Below, piece by piece: positions 56,820 to 64,000 of a stretch of 64,000 nucleotides of DNA. Source of the DNA: Gigaspora margarita. Lineage: Eukaryota > Glomeromycota > Glomeromycetes > Diversisporales > Gigasporaceae. Each line of letters starts with the position of its first letter. Position 1 is the first letter of the stretch. The notes under the pieces were generated by a model. It was not told the DNA's origin. It made no database searches and was given only the letters and a program-made list of their open reading frames with translations. Location of the stretch: contig WTPW01001552.1 of NCBI GenBank assembly GCA_009809945.1, positions 7,616 to 71,615 of the forward strand. Reading direction: 5' to 3'. The position numbers were made by a program, and so were the translations under genes.

Positions 56820-58630
56820 AATTAGTCTGTGCAAACTTGAAAGCATGGGTTAGTTGGTCAGTTAGTTGAATTTTTTTAATTTACTGTAAATAGAATAATA
56901 AGGTTATAAAGATTAATTTTCATTTTGTACAGTAAAGATCAAAAATTAGGTCAGCAGTCATTTTTTTGTCATTTCTATCTTACAATTACAGGAAATTAAG
57001 GTTTACATTAAGTGAGAAAAGTGGAAAAAAATAGTTGGCACAATTGGAATCAAAAAAAAATTTGATGGTAAAAATTAACTTTGCTTGGCCTTATTGTAAG
57101 TATGAAAATTGCTAAAGTATGTGAATAAGGTTGAGTTTGTTTTATTGGATTAAATTTGTAATTTCTATCATGAGTTACAAAAGTGAGTTATTGTATCAAA
57201 GTTATCATAATTTCTATTATGAATTATTAAAAAAAATTGTTATATGAACACTTGATATTAGTTTGTATTAAAATTATTGGATTATATTATGAGCTATTAA
57301 AAAAAAATTACACTACAAAAACTTACTCATTATATTGGTAACAACAAAATATTACCTGTAGTAGAATTATCGTAATTTCTAGTATAAATTATTAAAAGAC
57401 TATTCCAAACCTCTTTACACTTAATGCATAGTTAAGATTGAGTTTCACTAATACTGTTGTGATTTTTATTATAAATACCGTAAAAATTCTCAGAATTTGC
57501 CACTATCCTAATAATTATAGTAAATGGTTAAAGTTAAATTGTTTTGCATTAGAATTATTAAGGTTTATATCATGTGATCTTATAAAAAATTCTACAAAAA
57601 AATACTTACTATTTAGTGCCCGCCGCATTAAGTTATTAAAGTTGTTAACTTGCATTAAAATTAGGCCATTCAAAGTTGATTATTCGTTTTGCTTACATGG
57701 ATTCTGAAAACATGGGTTTGTCAGTTAGATTTTTTTTTAATTTACTACCATGGTTAATTTTTATTTTGCATGTCAAGGAATTAATAATTAGTAGCAGTCA
57801 TATTTTTTTGTCATTTCTATCTAACAATTACTCTTTATCAGGTGACACTGGATGAGAGTAATAGACAAAATAATTAATGCAATTGGATCTAAAAAAAAAA
57901 TTTGAAAAATATAAAAAATGGATTAGCAAAACAAAAATCAACTTTTGTGTGACCTTATTGTAAGTGCAGAAATTTATTTAAGTGATATACAGTATGTGAA
58001 TAAGGCAGAATTTGTTTGTATTGGATTAAATTTGTGATTCCTATCATGAGTTACAAAGGTGAGTTAGTTGTATCAAAGTTATTATAATTTCCATTATGAA
58101 TTATTAAAAAATTATCATATGAACTTACTTGATATCAGTTTGCACTAAAATTATTGGATTCTATCATGAGTTATCAAAAAAAATTCTACCACAAAACTTA
58201 CTCATTATACTGGTAATGACAAACAGTACCTGTAGTAGAATTATCATAATTTCTACTATAAATTGCTATAAAACAACTATTACAAACCTCTTTAACACTT
58301 AATGCATGGTAAGATTGAGTTTCATTAATATTGTGATTTCACATGATTACTGTAAAAATTCTCTTACTGAATTTGCTGTTATCCTAATAATCATAGTAAA
58401 TGGTTAAGGCTAAATTGTTTGCATTAGAATTATTACAAACCATACTCACCATTTAGTCTCATAGTATGTTACTAAAGTTGAGCTTCATTAAAATTAGGCC
58501 ACGCAAAGTTGATTTTTCATTTTGCTTACATGAAATCTGAAAACATAGGTTAGTTACATTGGGATTATTATAGTTTCTATAATGAGTTTAATATTATAAA
58601 CCTTACTATTCTGGTGATACACAGGATGTG
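56820..58630. repeat. About 100-bp satellite in an 850-bp higher-order repeat, locus 2
   Basis: Monomers of roughly 95-115 bp share AAGATTGAGTTT, TT(A/G)CATTA(A/G)AATTAT, TTTCTATCATGAGTTA and AC(T/A)TACT(C/A)ATT. The whole stretch 56820-57668 is repeated, monomer by monomer and with the same TIR element at its head, at 57669-58510. A third unit starts and breaks off near 58620. Confidence 0.75.
57672..57945. mobile_element. GCAAAGTTGATTTTTC-family TIR element within the satellite
   Basis: AAAGTTGATTATTCGTTTTG at the left, GCAAAACAAAAATCAACTTT at the right. Its relative at about 56830-57085 heads the previous higher-order unit and has the same GCAGTCAT(A)TTTTTTTGTCAT interior. Confidence 0.65.
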
Positions 58631-58639
58631 ACTTGCTAT

Positions 58640-59270
58640 CGTATATTAACTATATCTCAACTTGTCTAAGATTCAAAGAAGATCCAAAGTCCACGTAAAG
58701 AGCAAAAGTCAATTTTTTAAAAAATAAATTAATGAAAACAGGAGTAAATGAGGATTGATTCACACCACATTTCAATTTTCATGCGTCGATTATTAATTAT
58801 GTAATTCTTAGCATAGATCAATTGCTAAAGACGTGCATTAGTATATTTAATATTAAATTTCTCATGACATGTAATCTGAACTATTTATTTTTCACATGTG
58901 TAAAATGATGGGTAAAAATGTAAGAGACATCGTGAAAGGCACATGTTTTTATAATATTATAAAAAAAAATTAAATAAAATAAAATAAATAAATAAATAAA
59001 TAAATAAATATTATTATTGCTCAATCATATGATTTTATTTACAGTATGAGGAAAAACATATAGGGATTCCGTTCGCTACTATTTTACCAGCTCTATAATA
59101 CATAGTAGGATAACTAGATCCTAAATATTTTCAACCAAATTAACCATATGCTTTTATACAAATTATACTAAGAAACAAACTATTCCATCCTGAGCCAAGA
59201 AAAGATCTCATAGCCACAAAGAGAATTGGTTAAATTAATTGCATTATGTATAGCATGAATGCCATTACTT
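58640..59270. other. Gene-free stretch with (AAAT)n microsatellite
   Basis: (AAAT) repeat at about 58970-59010; nothing else supportable. Confidence 0.5.
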
Positions 59271-59274
59271 ACCT

Positions 59275-60415
59275 ATAGGTCCTTGTACTGCTATTGCAGC
59301 CGCAGAGCCTAATCCAAATATGAGGTCCTTGCACTACTACTGTAGGCATGGAGCATAATACTAACATGAGGTCCTTGCACTGCTATCTCAGCCACGGAGC
59401 CTGATAAAAAACTAGAGGTCCTTGTACTGCTATTCCAGTTGTGAAGTCTAATCATAACATGAGGCCCTTGCACTGATATTGAACTGCAGGTGCCTAATCA
59501 AAACATAAGGTCCTTGCACTAATACTGTAGCTGCGGAGCCTATTTACAATATGAAGTTCTTGCGCTGCTATTGCAGCTGTAGAGCCTAATCAAAACATGA
59601 GGTCCTTGCATTACTACTATAGCTGTGGAGCCTGATTATAATATAAAGTCCTTGCACTGTCTATCACAGCTGCGATGCCTAATAAAAACAAGATATCCTT
59701 GTACTGCTATTGCAGCTGTGAGACTGATCATAACATGAGGTTCTTGCACTGCTATCACAGCCATAGAGCCTAACCAAAATATGAGTCCTTGCCTAATTAC
59801 CATATGAGGTCCTTGTACTGCTATCACAGCCACAGAGCCTAATAAAAAACATGAAGTCTTTGCACTGCTGTGCAACCACAGAGCAAATCATAACATGGGG
59901 CCCTTGTTCTACTACTATATCCATAGAGCCTAATCGTAACATGAAGTCATTGTACTATTATCACCGCCACAGAACCTAATAAAAATATGAGATTCTTGTA
60001 CTGCTAATCCAGAACCTAATCAAATCATAAGGTTCTTGCACTACTATTGTAGCCATGAAGCTTAATCACAGCATGAGGCCATTTCAGTCACAAAACTAAA
60101 CATAATAGAGGCCCTTGCACTATTAATATAGTCATGAAGCCTGATCACACTTGCACTATTGTCATAATCATAAAGCCTAATTATCAATAATCTTTGTACT
60201 GCTAATCGCAACCATATGATCTAACTACTAAAATATAAGCTTTTTGCACTGCTATTGCAGCTGTAAAACCTAATCACAATATGAGGTTCTTGTACTGCTA
60301 TTGCAGTTGTGATGCTTATTTATCGAAAGAAGAGGTCTTGCACTGTCATTATAGTCACAGAACCTAATCACTAATGTGATGTCCTACATTGCCATTATAG
60401 CCATTTTTCAGCCTT
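59275..60415. repeat. 46-bp minisatellite, locus 2
   Basis: About two dozen diverged units of the same monomer as at 14290-15315, same strand (AACATGAGGTCCTTGCACTG plus CTATTGCAGCTGTGGAGCCT plus AATCA). Higher GC than the flanks. The open minus-strand frame at 59636-59875 is the repeat read through (VIAVQGPHMVIR, then VIAVQEPHVMI) and is not a gene. Confidence 0.85.
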
Positions 60416-60759
60416 TACTACAAGGCAAGTGATAGCGAAAAGAAAGATAGCTTTCTTAACAAAACACCTTTAAATATCTTTCTTTTCCTTTTTCATCTTA
60501 TTCATAGTATATAATCCGATTTCAACAATTATATACAATTACAATATACACCAGAAAAATACCTGCATCAAACAAGATACCATAATGACCACAACGATAA
60601 ACTATCAAACTCCATAAAAGGCTAATTCAACAAATTGAACATGTGATCTAATAAAGTCATCTGATCTCGCAATAATGATTACCCTGTCACTTCATTGATA
60701 GGCTTCTCAAAAAAAAAAATTTATAATATAAAAAAAATAAGGAAAGGAATAAATAAATA

Positions 60760-60949
60760 CAGTTGAACCTCCCCAAACTGGTACGCATGGTGGACAAGTT
60801 TCGTATCAGTATTGAGGATTATCAGATTTGAAATCATTATACTATAAACTATATAGATTCATATAACAGAAACGGACTTGGTGGATTAATTTTTTATCAG
60901 ATTTGACAGGTTATCAGTTTTGACAGGATCAGTTTTGGAGGTTCAACTG
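60760..60949. mobile_element. Pogo/mariner-like MITE, 190 bp
   Basis: TIR CAGTTGAACCTCCCCAAACT against CAGTTGAACCTCCAAAACTG (complement of the right end), with TA flanks at 60758-60759 and 60950-60951. The interior has GATTATCAGATTTGA and AGGTTATCAGTTTTGACAGG repeats. Confidence 0.8.
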
Positions 60950-60954
60950 TATAT

Positions 60955-62610
60955 ACAAGTTATGAATCACTTGGATCTGAGTTGGGATATCACTTAATTT
61001 GGTCTGATTAATTATGCAATCAATTTAAAAGTTAGTTTACTAAACAATGCATAGAGGGCATCGATAAGGTATTAATTTTAAGATTATGTAATGCAAGAAC
61101 AATAATAATAGTTTTTAAGAGGACAATGAGATGTTAAAGAGTAACAATTAACAAATGCAACATCAATAAATTATTTTGTAGTATAACAGTAAAAATAATG
61201 AGATTTTATAACATAACTTTGTTATAAAGGCTTTGAAAATCGTTTACACTAAAATAATTGTGAAAAATAGTGTCATTTGCTCTATACATCCAAAAATCCA
61301 CAAGACATTCTTTACTATTAAATTAAATATAAATAACCCCGTCACCATCTGATCACTATCCTGATCATAAGATCCAAAAATAGTTAAAAATTAATTATTA
61401 TAGTACCGCATATTATAGTTGACCGAACACCAATTTTTCGCACGCGATAAAGTAATATATTATAGCATTATAATAATTATATTAATGTAACTATATAACA
61501 AAATCATGCCAAACCAGGAATATATGAATATTAGGCACTAAAAACCAAGAACTTAATCAGTGATCTTTATACATTATAAGTGCTAGACTTGAGTTTTGAT
61601 TAATACTAAAAAAGTTACTAAAATTAAATACTATATAATTATATTAAAAAAATACATATTATAATAAATAAAATCATAATAAATTAAACCTTAAAGTTAG
61701 AATTTTCATAAATTTAATAAAACAGAGAATGATACTGCACTGCATATTATCAAATAGTTTCTAGTTAATAATGCACTATTGATAAATAATTATTAATTAT
61801 TATCATTATTAATTCAAGAGGTCCTATCACTAGATGTGGGTGCAAATATTCATAGCAATAAGTATAATCCAAACCCCAACTTTACTCTCTGCTATAAGAA
61901 GTAACCTTGCCCAAACAGTAAAAAAAATTAAAATCTTTCACTATGAACTTTATTAGTGATTATCTATTCACAAAATAGGGATAGTTTGGTCAGCTAGATT
62001 AGCTATCAGTCAGATATTATTAACTATTAGCTAGGTGCTGGCTATAGGTGGCTATAGCTGATCAAATACTTGATCAATTTCTTAATCAATTTTTTAATCA
62101 AACAAATAAACAAAAACCAAATAATTATATTTTAACTTATGATATTCAGTTATACAAATATTAGAGTACTTTTAATCAAAATAATTCATTTGGGCAGATT
62201 GAATACATTTTACTAATTTGTGATGATCTGTGATTATCTATTAATTTAGCCAATTAAATTGCTTGTTTTAACATTTTGACTAATAATTTAATTTTCTATT
62301 TTGGGGATCAATTAAAGCCAGGCACTATCACGTGACTAATATCCAATCAAATTGCAAATTTTGATCATTGTGGTGAGACAAAAACAAAAAAAAAAGTGAA
62401 AAACACCAAAAATACAAGAAATGAGTGTTTAAACCTGTTTCAGAACATTATAAAAAATGTTGGAAAGATAATTTTACCTATAAAATATCTCTAATCCTAG
62501 CTTCTAACTAACCCTTACCCTAATTTTAGTTAAATAACTAGGAAAATGGAAACCATTTAAAACCTGAAGTACAAACATAAAACCAATTTTTTTATTACAC
62601 CTGATCTAGC
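60955..62610. other. Gene-free AT-rich stretch
   Basis: About 1.7 kb with no gene, bounded element or tandem array that I can support. Confidence 0.4.
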
Positions 62611-62617
62611 CAATAAC

Positions 62618-62848
62618 TGTGGCAGATCATAATGAAATCAGATCATAATGAAATTGAACTTATTTTATGACCGATTTTTAAATTTTTTTGGGCATTTTTT
62701 GTTAGGTTTTTTTATAGTTAAGTTAGGATTTAGGGTTAGGATTATTTGAAAAAGAGTATAGGTGGATTTTAGTAGGGCTTATATTTTTAAATCGAACCCC
62801 TGTATTTCATTATGATCTGATTTCATTATGATCTGTGACAATAACTAT
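62618..62848. mobile_element. MITE with TTAGGG motif (copy 2 of family)
   Basis: Inverted ends around CAGATCATAATGAAATCAGA and TGATTTCATTATGATCTG. The interior AGGATTTAGGGTTAGGATTA followed by AAAAAGAGTATAGGTGGATT matches the element at 12405-12625. ACACCTGATCTAGCC lies on both sides (62598-62614 and 62882-62897). Confidence 0.65.
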
Positions 62849-63261
62849 CAATTTTCTATTATTTTGATTGTTTTTTATGTTACACCTGATCTAGCCTATC
62901 AGGATTCAGAATTTGTTAACACACAGACATCGGGTGTACTATTGCTCTACCTATGAGTGTCCTTTGGACAATAAAAAATATATAAAGGTACCTGTCTTTA
63001 ACAGTCACCTATTTTGGTAATTGCACCTAGTTGCACTCTAATCTAAAAAGAAAAAAACAACAAACAAACAGGTTTTTTCTAGTTTGTCACAATTTACTAT
63101 ATCTAAACCTAATTTTTTTTTACATAAAAATGATTGACATACACAGCAAATTGGCTATATATAAAATATTGAAGATCCAATTTTCAAAACCATCCAATTC
63201 TAGTCAAATTTGTAGATTATTTGGCCTATTGGAGATGATTTTAAAATTATAGAACTAGTAA

Positions 63262-63415
63262 TACCAGGGGTTAGAAGGCTATTTTATACCAAAATTTTGC
63301 AAGGAAACATTTAATTAGTATGCAGAAGGCAGTTTCATAGGCAAAATTTTGTGTTCATGTTACACCTAATTTTGAAATCTGTTTAACTAGTGAAATTGTT
63401 TAGACTGGCTTAACT
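63262..63415. repeat. Diverged relative of the 28051-28317 TIR element
   Basis: Shares ATACCAAAATTTTGCAAGGA, then a GGTTTCATAGGCAAAATTTT-like block and CTAATTTTGAAATCTG with the right half of 28051-28317. Ends are less clear here. Confidence 0.5.
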
Positions 63416-64000
63416 TAAAACTCATTCCCAAATGGCCAAACAATCTGTAAATGACCAGAATTAGATTTTTTGAAAATGTAGATCAGCCCATATGAAATTT
63501 TAAAAATTTTTCAAGATTCTAGCAAATATTTCTTTGTAACTTCTTGATTAATATAGTAAAAAATTTTTATTTTAATTCTAAACTTGCTTTTGTAGAATTC
63601 AAAAAGAATTAACAAAATTAGATAAATGAGTATTGAAAAATTTTTACTAAAATTTTAAAAAACATTTGTAATTTTACAAAAAATCAGTAAACCATTTTTT
63701 TTTACCTTTAAATAAAGATTTCTTAACAGCTATTGATTCAAATTTGATGAATTTTTTTTATTTTAATTTTTAAGTTTATATTGAAATTTGATGCATTTTG
63801 CAAACTGTGTTTATTTATTATTATCAAAATTCTGTATTCTTGCAAAATAGTGACAAACAAATTGCTCAATTGTTAGATAAAGCATGCCTGTCTTTACTAT
63901 CATACAATAAAAATACTTTAGCGATTAACCAATTTTGCCATGGCATATTTTCGATTTTAATTAGCTAACTGCTGTGTTCTACAAAATTTTGGCCCACATT
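63416..64000. other. AT-rich end of window
   Basis: No gene or bounded repeat seen. Confidence 0.35.

Noticed and set aside
59636-59875. 79-codon minus-strand frame
   Set aside because: It is the 46-bp minisatellite translated (repeated VIAVQ-P text).

Overview
The window looks like a gene-poor, strongly AT-rich stretch of a eukaryotic draft genome, with scattered N runs near 39.6 kb and 53.3 kb. The best taxonomic clue is a degenerate-tetratricopeptide (TPR) protein made of near-identical 34-residue units of the type YEESLADLNKSLEIEPNN. From memory this style of TPR expansion, joined here to a RING/U-box domain, is typical of arbuscular mycorrhizal fungi (Glomeromycotina; Rhizophagus and the large, repeat-rich Gigaspora genomes). 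A decayed SAM-methyltransferase and a decayed transposase-like gene also resemble families I associate with that group. This placement is inference, not a database result.

Layout. (1) 1-8.6 kb is the only recognisable genic part. Two head-to-tail minus-strand paralogues of a helical domain, RING/U-box and TPR gene lie at 1-2246 (truncated by the window edge) and 5461-8568; both have reading-frame breaks. Between them on the plus strand lie remains of a class-I SAM methyltransferase and of an unknown gene. (2) 8.6-15.6 kb is an intergenic zone of terminal-inverted-repeat (TIR) and foldback elements, a LINE reverse-transcriptase scrap, and a 46-bp minisatellite. (3) 15.6-25.9 kb and 34.4-49 kb hold two copies (A and B) of one long repeat block, about 8.6 kb without later insertions. 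Each carries a decayed, intron-containing transposase-like gene. Copy A has one later insertion and copy B at least eight, so each copy gives the empty site for the other's insertions. (4) 26-34 kb between them holds nested hAT-like, mariner-like and Harbinger-like elements and a roughly 100-bp satellite. (5) 49-55 kb has a shuffled third fragment of the repeat block, a tandem 500-bp repeat, and a 3.8-kb TIR element containing a hAT-like element (which seems to carry a TPR gene fragment), an AT minisatellite, a pogo-like MITE and a GC-richer tRNA-headed retroposon. (6) 55-64 kb has higher-order satellite repeats, a second locus of the 46-bp minisatellite and more MITEs.

No tRNA, rRNA, CRISPR or intact long gene was seen outside the first 8.6 kb. 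I found no LTR retroelement or virus-like element I could support. TTAGGG-like motifs occur but lie inside MITEs and are not telomeric arrays. The main value of the window is as a readable record of nested transposition: many elements have TIRs and target-site duplications (TSDs), and several are confirmed by an empty site in the other copy of the duplication.
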